Below, in pieces: positions 31,892 to 42,378 of a stretch of 64,000 bases of DNA. The stretch is taken from the NCBI GenBank assembly GCA_030407315.1, contig JALQPE010002389.1:61520-125519 (forward strand). Direction: 5' to 3'. This DNA is from Asparagopsis taxiformis. Taxonomy: Eukaryota > Rhodophyta > Florideophyceae > Bonnemaisoniales > Bonnemaisoniaceae. The translations under genes and the position numbers were made by a program. Numbering within the stretch: the first letter of the stretch is position 1; every line of letters begins with the position of its first letter. The notes below the pieces were generated by a model, which was not told where the DNA came from, did not search any database, and was given only the letters and a program-made list of their open reading frames with translations.

Positions 31892-32170
31892 CGTGGTTAC
31901 GCTGTACACGATAATTACGACGAGTGCAACGAGCACGACGACGAGAGCCACGCGGGCTAGACGAAACAGGAGAATGAAAGGAACGGAGGTAGTAGTACCC
32001 AGCGGGGGAAAGAGGTAAGGGAGAACGAAAGGCAACGGCCTGGATGACGATGGTGAGAGGAAGGGTGGGCGACGATCGCTACCACGTTAAGCCGCGGCTT
32101 AAATAACCTTCGGACGACCGTTGTCGTAATGCCCGCTGGCAGATTCACGAAAGGGCCGCGGCCTGCGCAC

Positions 32171-33159
32171 CACAGGATAAGCAATTTTTTGAAAAACCAG
32201 TAAATTTTATGGTCTGGACCATTAGAAATTAGTGGAATGGCAAACCATAAAAAATTCGCAGATATTACCGGCGCCGTGCCATAGATAAGTAGTGGAAATA
32301 CCGTAAAGAATGTAATGGAATGAAACTGCGCCGTGGGAGTGGGTATAAGCACCGTGACATGGTGGAATTTTCCACTACTGTACGGAAAAATAACATTGGA
32401 AAGGACAAAGACACGTCGCGTTGGTCATGACGGTGACCGGAGGTGGCATATTCCATTATTTTTAGAATTTACTTGCTGGAATCACGAAACGAGGGAACCA
32501 TATGTATGACAGTACCATGTTGGACTCGAACCATGAACATTGATGGTCACGCCGGTCTGAGGTACTGGTGGTAGTCGTAGCAATGTAGTGACGGTAGAGG
32601 GATGGAGTGGTACTGACTGTTCCAACGCGCCATACGCTTCGATGACGTCACGTTTTGGACGTCCATGCAGAATCATATGAAAGAGGCGAGATACAGAGTG
32701 TATGACGTGAACTAGCTAATCTCGATATGGCCATTGTTCTACCATAGGTAGGGTACGGTCGAAAGAGTAGATAATTGTACTTGAGTTTAGTTCCTGTAGT
32801 ATTACTTAGTAAAGAATGGCACCATCTATGTTGATTTTTAGCACAGATACTACGGCATAGTTACTGTCGAAGTCGCAAAATTTTGTAATAAAGTCACTCC
32901 CGCATACACAAGATTGACCTGAATAGTGAGTTCCGCCCTGGCTTTAAGCGTTACTAGTATCTTAAACGCAATATTAGTGGATTTGTAAACTTGTGCAGCA
33001 GTAGGGAACAAGGTAGTGAATTCGTATCATACGATAAAAATGAAAAATTGGACGTTACAGACATGGGTGAAGTAGTATCTAGTGAAGAAGTCGACGAAGA
33101 CTTGTCCTAAACAAAATTGCAGATAGTGCGTTGTAGTATCTTTATTTCGTGGAGGAACT
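32171..33159. repeat. Left TIR and subterminal region of CACTA-B
   Basis: TIR at 32171-32184. The CACCGTGAC motif and its inverse GTCACGGTG occur near 32349 and 32427, and the same motif recurs near 53788 and 53861 at the other end. Otherwise no gene is seen before 33160. Confidence 0.65.
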
Positions 33160-34854
33160 ATGACGAGGCGTGAATCATTGCGAATTAGGCGACAGAGCGA
33201 AAAAGCGAAAGCTGGTCGTGAGCGTGAGCGGGCAGCTGCCGTAGATGCACTCCCATGTGTCGGAACGGAAATAGACGTATGGTTCCAAGTTGGCGATGAC
33301 GCAATATGGTGGAAGGCTACGGTTGTGGAAATGAAACTTCCTGAGCAGTATCCTGTCTGCAGTGGTAAGCCGTCAGTGGGAGACCGCATCGACGTAGACA
33401 GAGGAGATGGAATGTACACGCCCGGTGTGGTGGAGCAGAATAGAAAGGATGTGGATGATGCAGTCGTGAGGTTGACGAGGGAGGAAAAGGAGATATCAGT
33501 CTTGGAAGTCACTACGTGGCGGCATTCGAACGCTGTGAAGCCGAGTCATAATGAAATGGCAGTGGCAGAAGGCAGATTGTTATACGATGCTATTCCTGAA
33601 ATGAATTATCCTTGTGTCGCCTACGAAAACGTAAAGTTTCTGCTCGGAAATAAGTTGATGTCGGGGGGCCAGCCCCCGACACCGTGGCGAACGAGCAATG
33701 GAGAGGCTGTGGATTACGAAGCGGAGAGAGTAGAATGTCATGACCAATCAGATGGAGAATCTGAAGCGATATCACCGCAGAGGAAGAAGCCAAAAGTGGA
33801 ATCAGCACTTGACGTCAAAACATACAGTGGTATGGAGACAAGGCTGAGAACACTAGAAAATATAATGCTTTCTGGAAATGCTAGCGAGATTCGGCTTGGT
33901 TGGAACGAAAGGGTTCTAAATTGTGCATCAACAGTATCGGCTGGTAAGGTTTTGTTAATGCTCTTGCAGCGTGCGGTAGAGAAAGTCGTGGAACAGGTTA
34001 ATCGAAGCACTTTGTCAACCCCAGGGGGTGGCTACCCACATGGTGAGATTGACGGTGCATGCACGAGTGGAACGGCTATTACCGGACCTGTCCAGATTCC
34101 AATCTCATTGAGCACTGAGCTATTCCGGGAAATGCTAAAGGGAACAGCAGAAACCTATCGAGGGGGGTATTACAAAGTGTACCCAGGGCTTCACGCGGCA
34201 GTGGCTGGAAATGGCGGAGAAGCTGTGAACATTACGTGTTCCAGTTTTTCCACACTATCGGATCTGCTAGGATTGGGGCACAGATGGCGAACTGAGTCTC
34301 TGGTTCATAGGCGTAACATAAGCAACTCGGAAGGGGAGGAGAATGAAGAGTGTGGTGACATGAACGGAACAGCGAGGCCATGTGCTCTGCGGTTGTTTGG
34401 TACGATATTGTGCTCGGAAACGATGGAAGCACAGTCGACATCTGTTGCAATTGGCAGTAGCTCGTTCTGCATTGCCGGATCTAAATCGAACGTATGGTGT
34501 CTGGCTCGCAACGGTAGTGCTGTAGTCCAAGGTGAATATGTGAACGGAATGGAGCTGCAGGAATGTCCCTCGATATGTGGCGTGCACGGGGGGTTCGATG
34601 GTGACGGGAGTCTAGAAGGGTGGAGAAGCGAAAGAAAGAAATGTTTCCGCATTGAATGGGAACCTACAACGCAAAGGAAAAGAGGAAGGGCTGGTGACAT
34701 GTTGTGGGGAACATTGAGAGTGCATATGCCGTATGTCATATTCCGTGGTGTGGAAGAACCATGTAGAATAGGCAAGTTAATATCGGAAGATGTGGTCAAT
34801 GATGTGGTGGGGTATAGTGTGTCAGAGAAAAGGGCAGAGGAGTACATAAAATGA
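33160..34854 (+). CDS. CACTA-B protein with possible Tudor/Agenet-like N-terminus
   Basis: 564 residues from ATG 33160. After a basic, Arg-rich start, residues about 33-115 hold two short beta-rich units: GTEIDVWFQVGDDAIWWKA with TVVEM, and GDRIDVDRGDGMYTPGVVEQN. The pattern of a WW-K-A-x-V strand after a charged loop is that of Tudor/Agenet-like folds, which read methylated histones or bind DNA. A basic patch (SPQRKKPKVE, near 205) looks like a nuclear signal. The C-terminal half is unrecognised and has several Trp and Cys residues. It is the leftmost gene of CACTA-B and points inwards. The reader role is inference; the ORF itself is solid. Confidence 0.65.
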   Translation: MTRRESLRIRRQSEKAKAGRERERAAAVDALPCVGTEIDVWFQVGDDAIWWKATVVEMKLPEQYPVCSGKPSVGDRIDVDRGDGMYTPGVVEQNRKDVDDAVVRLTREEKEISVLEVTTWRHSNAVKPSHNEMAVAEGRLLYDAIPEMNYPCVAYENVKFLLGNKLMSGGQPPTPWRTSNGEAVDYEAERVECHDQSDGESEAISPQRKKPKVESALDVKTYSGMETRLRTLENIMLSGNASEIRLGWNERVLNCASTVSAGKVLLMLLQRAVEKVVEQVNRSTLSTPGGGYPHGEIDGACTSGTAITGPVQIPISLSTELFREMLKGTAETYRGGYYKVYPGLHAAVAGNGGEAVNITCSSFSTLSDLLGLGHRWRTESLVHRRNISNSEGEENEECGDMNGTARPCALRLFGTILCSETMEAQSTSVAIGSSSFCIAGSKSNVWCLARNGSAVVQGEYVNGMELQECPSICGVHGGFDGDGSLEGWRSERKKCFRIEWEPTTQRKRGRAGDMLWGTLRVHMPYVIFRGVEEPCRIGKLISEDVVNDVVGYSVSEKRAEEYIK

Positions 34855-35080
34855 TACAGGTAGTGAGATGAACATGGAAGAACTAGTTTAATTATTCTGA
34901 AGCATACATTGCGGAGCAGAGGCAAGCAATGGGAACTACTACAGTCACATGAAGACGGCGGTGTTCCAGCTAGAACAGTTCTACATGCCAATTAAAGAAA
35001 TACCAAGTTCATCATCCTCCTCGAGAGGTACACAATCATGATTGGAAACTGGTCTGTTTGCTGGGTTATCTTCTGAGCGC

Positions 35081-36651
35081 TCAGTATGTCTGAAGCCTGA
35101 AACGAAACGGACAGACTCGTATTCTTGTGCTGTTAGGTTTCTTCTTTCTAATGATCCCCGTGAGGCAGTCACCTCCCATGAGGTAGTCCCGGAGCTCAAG
35201 ATGTCCCCATGTAACGCGCAAGGGGAATCCATCCTTCCCAAAATGAGATGTAGGCTGTTGTTTCAGGGCTTCGTTAAATAAACCTTGGAGGCATATTGCA
35301 ATCTTATAACATGCTTGAATAGCATGAGGTTCATGACAGAGCATCTCCAGTTGTGTACATTGGCAAAAACTGCATAACAATATCATAGCTAGAGTAAGAA
35401 AGGAGAATGAACAGACAGCCAACTTCTCCACTCGCGTACTCGCAATGTTTTCACCATCGATATCACCGCTCACCTGAACTATGTAAGTAACCTGAATGTG
35501 AAGCTCAGGACGGCTCAGAATGAAATTTGAGAAGATGGAATCATTTTTTGAGTACACTTCGAGAGCTTCTTCTCCTGTTCCGTAAGCTCTCGAAGTTGTC
35601 GGAATAGAGTCAGGTGGACACATTTCTGTTGTGGAAACAGCATGGGCAGGAGAAACATCCACAGCTGCCTTCATATCTCGGTGGATGAGGAAGAATGCTT
35701 GTTTGACCAATTCCATTTTCATCTGTTTCCGGGAAGTGTTGAAGAACTGTGTAAGCTGCCGTAGTGCAGAGGTAATAATCGGAATAGACTGTAAGTCAGA
35801 CGGAGAAAGGTTGGATACAGCGGAAGAAGATGAAGAGGATGTACCAGTACGGCGTGCTTCTTTCGAACCAGACAGTCGGCGACGCTTTGAAAGAGTAACC
35901 TGCAAATGCGTAGACTGTTCCACGTTTCGTTCTGCCTCCGTGGGCATCGAAATATCCATGGCATGGAAAAGAGCTCGTTGGGAAATGTGCAGCCAAGACG
36001 GCTTTTCGATGGGCACTACTGTAGCATTGCGTAGTGCATAGTCTCGAGATAGAGTATTGCTGTTCAATTCCTCCTCCTCCCCAGGGTCGAGGACCCCAGC
36101 ATTCCTGCTCGTCGAGTCCTTCCATCGCACATTCTGTCATTTGCCATTGAAATAAACGCAGTTCCGATAATAGAGCGTTTTAAGAACACATATCGTTTCC
36201 CTACTGCCGTTCCGATAAGACATCTCTTAGATTGCCTTACCTCAGAATTTGAACTTGAAGTCTGCGAAAACGACAGGGCAACAAGAAGCAACGTTGTGCA
36301 GGAATACACCTGTGGTGATGTTGCAGACCTCGACTTACAATGTTTGAGCAAATTGGCGTCAACAAAGGTTTTAACAAGCTCTGCAACAGTTCTGAAAGCG
36401 ACGAATCGAGATGTCACCTGCCTGTTGTTGAACAGAGAAGACACCAGCGTGGCAATTTGACCTGCTTTTCTTGATCTCTCATCCAGAACAACTGAAGGGA
36501 CAGTGTTTGTTCCGGCAGCAGCGGAGGCCATGTATCGAATACACGCCAGCTCCAATTGAATAGACGAAAGGGAATCGCGCATGTACTGTTCGAGGGATGC
36601 GAACCGTTCTTCGAACTTTGCAAACCTAGTCAAAGATAAATCATCTCTCAT
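35081..36651 (-). CDS. CACTA-B coiled-coil protein, one intron, relative of the CACTA-A protein
   Basis: Exon 1 is 36241-36651 (ATG at 36651) and exon 2 is 35081-36133. The 107-nt intron (36134-36240) has a GTAAGG donor after codon GAG and a GACAG acceptor, and the join keeps the frame (S-N-S-E|N-V-R-W). The product has 487 residues. The N-terminus is coiled-coil-like (FAKFEERFASLEQYMRDSL), the middle holds a basic patch (SKRRRLSGSKEARR) and a Ser run, and the C-terminal half has VTYIVQVSG followed by a Cys/Leu-rich helical block. Size, order and that block match the 507-residue protein of CACTA-A, so this is a family carried by both elements. Function unknown. Confidence 0.7.
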
Positions 36652-37763
36652 TTTTGCTGGAAACCGTTGAATGGTTCACGCCCAGGATAGAGTACTTGAG
36701 TAGAACTGGAAACGTTGCTGAGGAGAAGGGAAGGATAAGTAGAAGAGACCAGGGGGAAACTTGTCTCGAGCATGGACGGAAGATGTAACGGATAAGGACA
36801 TTGGTACGGCCGTTACAAAAGCTGCGGGCAGTAACGGTCCTGGGCATACCCAAAAGCAATGGAGCCAGCAATGCAATCAGCCAGAGAAGTTATTTTGGTT
36901 ACATCTCTATGTGTTTGCAGAACGTAGGCTAAGGTATATTCGGGGCAAGGAAATTGGTAATCTTTTTTGCGCTGAAATTGCTGCAGTAAAGAGTGATCTA
37001 CCCAAGTGCACATAGGTAGATCAGTTTTTACTGCAGTAATTTCATAGCTAGAAAAATTACCGAAATTTAATCTCAGCACTATGTAAGCAGCACTAGCTGA
37101 CTATGTAGATGACCACGGCTCAGTTTGTTCTTCCGGGCTGTTTTGTTGCTAGGAGCGTTAACGCTATAATTATAGAAGCGTTAAACTTCATACCACATAG
37201 AATGTACATTGAGCAGCTTTTCCTGCGTGTGGTACATGCATGATGTACGAAATGCGAGAATGGATGTACAATGTACAAGACAGTTGTGGTACCTGCATTT
37301 CTCTCTACATTGTGCTGAAAACAAGCGGAGACCGTCCGCATGTGGAACAAGGCAAACAACTAAGAACGGCTGGTATCCAAACCTCAGCCTTCGACATGCC
37401 ATGTAGGGTTGTGTGGTGCCCGTGGCTATGCCAGAACACATACAAGGCAGCGTAAAATTTGGTAATTTTTTGGGCTCTAAAATTACTGCAGTAAAAACTG
37501 ATCTAGCAAAGTGCACTCGGGTAGATCAGTTTTTACTGCAGTAATTTTTGAGCCCAAAAAATTACCAAATTTTACGCACAGAATATACCTTGTCCAACCT
37601 TATGCAGACGCATTACGTACCAAACGGGAAATTCTTCTACGCATTGCTTGCTTGGGGGGAAAGAGTACATTACGATAAAAATAAATTGAAGGTATGGGAA
37701 ACAGAGTGAAAACATTAATGGAGATGGATTTACTTGTGAAATTTGACTGTGAGAGGGTAACAG
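36652..37763. repeat. Intergenic region with palindromic mini-elements
   Basis: A palindrome of the type ACTGCAGTAAA(A)ACTGATCTA...TAGATCAGTTTTTACTGCAGT lies at 36974-37040 and again at 37485-37545. The second copy sits inside a larger palindrome (AAAATTTGGTAATTTTTTGGGC and its inverse, 37454-37575), a palindrome nested in a palindrome. No gene seen. Confidence 0.75.
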
Positions 37764-40700
37764 CTAGACAGTGAAGTAATCATGACCGTATTCGATAAAC
37801 AGCTCGGATCCAGCTGAGATAGCCTCGTTAGCAGTAACACATACAACTTGGTAGCTAGACACAGAGCTCTCACTGATGAGTTCTTGTACAGGGGAGGAGA
37901 AACTAACATTAGCAGTTCGCGACGGGCGATCGGTTCCCTCTGCTGGATCCACGAACGTTGGGTCGTTGATTTTCGAAGCAGCGCAATACTCGAATGGAAC
38001 AATGAAGATGGGGCGGCCAGACGTAGACGGAAGCAAGCAGGTGATATTTGGGTCCTTGATTTGAACTGCGTACTTCTGGAAGCGCTCAATCGAGAACGAA
38101 GTCGGACCCGTACCAAACGTCTTCAGTTTTGCTTGGTAGAGATCCTTGTAAACCACTGCCCCAAAATAGTACCCGACGATATCTCCTGGATCAATATCTA
38201 CTCTTGCGAAGAGTCCATCACCAGCTGCAGGTATAGTTGAAGTTGCAACGTATACATTGTGTGCCATTGCATCAATTGATAGCAGGGTTTTACTATCCAT
38301 GGTGGACAACAAGCCCAGCAGTGATTGTGGCCATTTGTGAATAGGAAGGTCTATCAAGTCATTGTGCTGGTCTGGGATGCACCAAATGGCGGTCAGAAAG
38401 CTGATGAGGTGGGGTGGAAGTTGTGTCGAACTTGGTAAACTGGAGGGGTTCTTCGAGTGGGAATCGTCATCGGAAGTTCCGAGTTGAGAAGTGGCCAGCT
38501 GCTGCAGGGCGGGCGTGGACTGTTGAGCAAAGTTCCCAATGGAGACCTGCTGCAGAAATGCAAGATTAACTCTAGGAAGGGATAGTTCAAAGCAGTCCGT
38601 GAACTTCTCACACCCCACAAACCTCCTGTACTGACCGTGGTGCATAGTAAGGCATGCAACTGCAGTAGAGAAAGTGCCAGCAAACATGTCCACGACCAAG
38701 TCTCCCTGGTTTGAGAAACGTCCAATGAGCTCTTGCATGAGAGCTACGGTCTTCTGCTCGGGGCGCAACGTAACCTTTTTCTTGTCCTTGTCCAAATATT
38801 TCACTGTCTCCGATGCTGTGATGCGCGGGATGTTGTCGATGACATTTGTCCAAGCCTTGAACCTAGAAGGGATGTATCCTGCATTTCGGTAGTTCACCAT
38901 CCCCCAGCCTTCTTTACCCTTACCCAGCTTCGTAGCATGTACAACCAGCTCGACCATATTTAACAAACTGGTTGTAATCCTATATGGAGGCGAAGTAAAA
39001 TGGGTGGGGCTCCGAGTACAGACGATAGGCTGCGAATCAACCGCGAACATAGGACTACCCGTAGAGTATTTCACTTTGCGAAGCTCGTATACCCAATTGT
39101 AGAACAGAGCAGCAGATGTGAATATGAGAACATGACCACCCTTGCGCGTCACCTTGGAAATTTCAGCTACCGTGTCTTCGATTTCTTCCTGACGGAGGAC
39201 ATCGTAACCAGAGTTTCCTCTGCCAGACATACGCCTAGTATTGTACGGCGGGTCAGTGAGTACCAACTGAGCACCTTCCCGGATTTGCGGCTTTCGAGGA
39301 TTGTCAACAGCGTCATAGTTCTTCAAAAGGTCTCTGAAGCTGCAGTTGAAAGTATGCAGGACAGATCCTTTCATGTTGTCCATTTCTGGAGGAATCAACA
39401 CTTCATCTTCTGCACGCATGGATTTTATATCAGCTCTGGCCGCTTCGGCGGTACCGCTGTTACCGCTATTCCTGCTCGAGCTTCCTGCACCAGAAGGGCT
39501 TTCATCTAGTCGTCTGCGTTTAGCATTCGGGCTCGTTCCGTTCCCGCCGGGCGGAGAATCCCGTACTGGAGAAGCTGTTCTCTCAGTGTCTCCGAACAGC
39601 TCCTCATTAGGGTCGGGCGTTGATTGTGGCTCTTCTGTGAGGCTGAATGCCGTGAGTTGCCTTTCAACCATACCCAGAGCCCGAATAGTCGTAAACCTCC
39701 CAGCATCCGGGGAACCAGTCGACGCCTGGAAGCCCTGTAGGAAAGGTATTGCTCGCGGTGAAGAAACGGTTTGGTCGAACAATTCTTTGTGCCGACAGAT
39801 CGTCATTATGTGCTCCCAGAAGGACGTTGCGCAGAGGCGCATCTGAGCATCTTGCAGCAGCGTACGATGGACAGCCGCACTCGAGATGCTTGCCGAGTGC
39901 TGCACTCTTCGAACAGCTCCTCTGCCGTGCAACAAAGTCTTCAGCTCTCGAAGCGGTGCGAAGCCCCTATTTTCCGAGTCCAGGACGTGGTACGTGAATA
40001 CTCTCTGGTCGTACAGAAGGTACGGTTGCAAGAGCTCCTCGGTATTGGTAGCCCCTAGCGACTTTGCCAATACATCCCATGACTTCAGAATCACATGAAT
40101 ACCATATCCAAGACGCTGGGCAGTCCACGGACTATCCTTCTTGAGAAGCGGCGTGGGTCTATTCGAAGACCTCGTTCTTGTACGTGAGCGTGGCCGGGAT
40201 TCTGCCTGCAACTTCCAGTCTCGGTCCATTTGTATCAATGCCATGAGAAATACAACCCTCTCGAAAGTTGTGGTAAGTCTCGGAGTTGTCCAGCTATCTT
40301 GATGCGAAGCGCGCTCCTGGGTCTGTGAAACGAAGAATTGGCATGCTAGTGATTGTCTTGAGAAGGCATCTCGACCAATCGCGGACTGGGAGAAGTTATG
40401 CTCGGTGTAGAACTCTTTCTGAACTGGAAGTGGTGGTCCAGGACTCTGAGAGTTTTTGAGTGGATCCTCTGCTGATTGCTCATCACGCTCATGGACAAAC
40501 ACGGGAATAAAGAAGGATACGGATAAATCCAGCAACCCACAGCTCGTGAGGAATAGATCCCATACCCGTGTGTCTATATCTACACTACCATCTTCACCAG
40601 CAGAAATGGTGAAGTTTCGGACTGCTTGCACAATGTTAAAGGTGTGACGATGGTAGGCATACGAGAACCATTTATCCAGAACGATTGAAGCATTCGCTGG

Positions 40701-41237
40701 CAGGTCAAACTTGTACATACTGCTCACAGCCCTTCGAAACGCTGTGAGCGAACGTTCTGCAAGGGGCACATGATCCTCTTTCTTCTCAGCTTCATGCCAA
40801 CAGTCTCGCATGTGAGCGACTATTGCTACACTTTCGTAGAACGGAATAATCCTTTCCCTCTCCAGGAGATGAAAGAGAATAGAGGCAAGCGTATGTGGTT
40901 TGGTAGTAATAGATTCGTAGCTCATGCGAAGTAAATATCTCGATGTGTTCCGTCGGGGGCGCGACCACACCTCCTCGCACACGTCCATGCCTCCCACCAA
41001 GGTTACGTCACCATTGTCCGCAATGCTACCGTACAGATAGAGACGTTCGAAATCCAGATGCACTACGGATGTGACATCGGAGGCTGGGGTGCTAGCCCCT
41101 GCGATAGCAGGAATTGAAACAACGCGAGCGGGATCAACCCATAGAATGGTTCCGTTTCCGTACTTGTCAGATGGATGCATCGGCCCATCTTCGCTGTACG
41201 TTTCGACAAGCCCGTGCCGGGGTTGTGGCTGCGCCAT
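37764..41237 (-). CDS. DNA methyltransferase (DPPY, beta-type order) fused to a SET-like domain
   Basis: 1157 residues from ATG 41237, the first Met in frame. Residues 1-570 are unrecognised. After a Ser/Pro-rich linker with a KRRR patch comes an N6/N4-type DNA methyltransferase: catalytic TDPPYN at 661-666 and, about 185 residues later, the S-adenosylmethionine motif DMFAGTF at 850, with a target-recognition-sized gap between. This motif order is class beta; the usual FxGxG reads FAGTF, a change in the last Gly. DPPY usually marks adenine-N6 enzymes. Residues about 1000-1157 look like a SET domain: GDGLFARVDIDPGDIVGYYFG, KINDP...ANVSF and terminal ELFIEYGHDYF. SET domains methylate lysines, often on histones. 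One protein may therefore write both DNA and histone marks. The DNA base and histone site are not predictable here. Confidence 0.8.
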   Translation of the reverse strand: MAQPQPRHGLVETYSEDGPMHPSDKYGNGTILWVDPARVVSIPAIAGASTPASDVTSVVHLDFERLYLYGSIADNGDVTLVGGMDVCEEVWSRPRRNTSRYLLRMSYESITTKPHTLASILFHLLERERIIPFYESVAIVAHMRDCWHEAEKKEDHVPLAERSLTAFRRAVSSMYKFDLPANASIVLDKWFSYAYHRHTFNIVQAVRNFTISAGEDGSVDIDTRVWDLFLTSCGLLDLSVSFFIPVFVHERDEQSAEDPLKNSQSPGPPLPVQKEFYTEHNFSQSAIGRDAFSRQSLACQFFVSQTQERASHQDSWTTPRLTTTFERVVFLMALIQMDRDWKLQAESRPRSRTRTRSSNRPTPLLKKDSPWTAQRLGYGIHVILKSWDVLAKSLGATNTEELLQPYLLYDQRVFTYHVLDSENRGFAPLRELKTLLHGRGAVRRVQHSASISSAAVHRTLLQDAQMRLCATSFWEHIMTICRHKELFDQTVSSPRAIPFLQGFQASTGSPDAGRFTTIRALGMVERQLTAFSLTEEPQSTPDPNEELFGDTERTASPVRDSPPGGNGTSPNAKRRRLDESPSGAGSSSRNSGNSGTAEAARADIKSMRAEDEVLIPPEMDNMKGSVLHTFNCSFRDLLKNYDAVDNPRKPQIREGAQLVLTDPPYNTRRMSGRGNSGYDVLRQEEIEDTVAEISKVTRKGGHVLIFTSAALFYNWVYELRKVKYSTGSPMFAVDSQPIVCTRSPTHFTSPPYRITTSLLNMVELVVHATKLGKGKEGWGMVNYRNAGYIPSRFKAWTNVIDNIPRITASETVKYLDKDKKKVTLRPEQKTVALMQELIGRFSNQGDLVVDMFAGTFSTAVACLTMHHGQYRRFVGCEKFTDCFELSLPRVNLAFLQQVSIGNFAQQSTPALQQLATSQLGTSDDDSHSKNPSSLPSSTQLPPHLISFLTAIWCIPDQHNDLIDLPIHKWPQSLLGLLSTMDSKTLLSIDAMAHNVYVATSTIPAAGDGLFARVDIDPGDIVGYYFGAVVYKDLYQAKLKTFGTGPTSFSIERFQKYAVQIKDPNITCLLPSTSGRPIFIVPFEYCAASKINDPTFVDPAEGTDRPSRTANVSFSSPVQELISESSVSSYQVVCVTANEAISAGSELFIEYGHDYFTV

Positions 41238-41591
41238 TTCAGGGGATGCTCGGGAACGAGGGAGAAGAGAGAATGCGATAGATTGGTAGAGAAGATTGCA
41301 ATGCAATCCGGCACATGTGCCTGACAGGACGGCAAGGAGATTTTTCCGCGCGCCCGCAAAATTTGAAATTGGAATTTATGGAAGCCCCGATTTCTGACGA
41401 GGGGTCGCGGGATGATGAAAGAGTTTGGAGTTTTGTTGTTGAAGATTGGTGAAGGGGTGCAATGTTTTGAACGGGTATGCAGCTTGGGCGCATTCTGTAT
41501 CATGACAGTGCATTAAACAAAATCTCCACAACCTTGAGCTAGCTTCACTAATAATACAGAGACACTGCACCTAAATTCAAGCCCCATTAGC
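41238..41591. other. Intergenic region upstream of the methyltransferase gene
   Basis: No gene seen. It presumably carries the minus-strand promoter. Confidence 0.4.
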
Positions 41592-42115
41592 TACAGACGG
41601 TCGCCAGACTAGTCTAAAATTTGGTAATTTTTTGGGCACAAAAATTACCAAATTTTATGCCCCACTCGTAGTGACCGTATGGCTCGTACTCCGTCCTACT
41701 TTGTACCAGCGACCTTATGCCATGGGACACTCACCACCACGAGTAAGCACCACGTGGGCAGCACCTTCTATAGTTCGGTGCAATTATGTTTATCGACTAT
41801 TGGTGCACAACTGTCTGGATGCATCACGATGACTAGATGTTCAAGATTGTATGAGGAGAGAAGTAGACGGACATAGATGCACGTCATGGTAATACCGGTT
41901 CGGTTTTGAACAGAGCTGCAATGCGCCGTCAATGTTCGTCAACAACCATCCAGCGAAGAAGCGTAGCATTTGGAATGTTTAGAAACATCAGTAAAGCATG
42001 GAATGTATGAACCTGACGTAGCCTGGGGCAGGAGCGGTTGTCCAAATCTGGAACAGGTGGGCGCCGGATGGGTCTAAAATTTGGTAATTTTTGAGCCCAA
42101 AAAATTACCAAATTT
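41592..42115. repeat. Left arm of a ~0.5-kb inverted repeat bracketing the oxygenase gene
   Basis: It begins with the outer segment shared with 46958-46978, then a hairpin (AAAATTTGGTAATTTTTTGGGC and inverse, 41613-41655). About 420 bp of non-coding sequence and a second hairpin (42073-42115) follow. Its reverse complement is at 46378-46890 with only about three substitutions over the 420-bp core. Confidence 0.9.
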
Positions 42116-42378
42116 TAGGACCTGAATAGCAGCTGGAAAAGACAAAGTAGAGGTACTGCTGAGGTCGGGAGCGCTCTTAGCTCATGGATACGCACTCGTT
42201 AGTCTGGGTTGAGAGGAAAACAATATCGTAGATCACAGAATGTCACAAGTTGTCAGTAAGCAATGGGGAAGAGTATACTGTTAGTATATAGTATACTATG
42301 CTACAGGTGAAGCAATGGAGGAACATTAAGAAAACAATAGAAACTTTAGTTGAGAGCAACCTATAGGTGAAATCCTAC

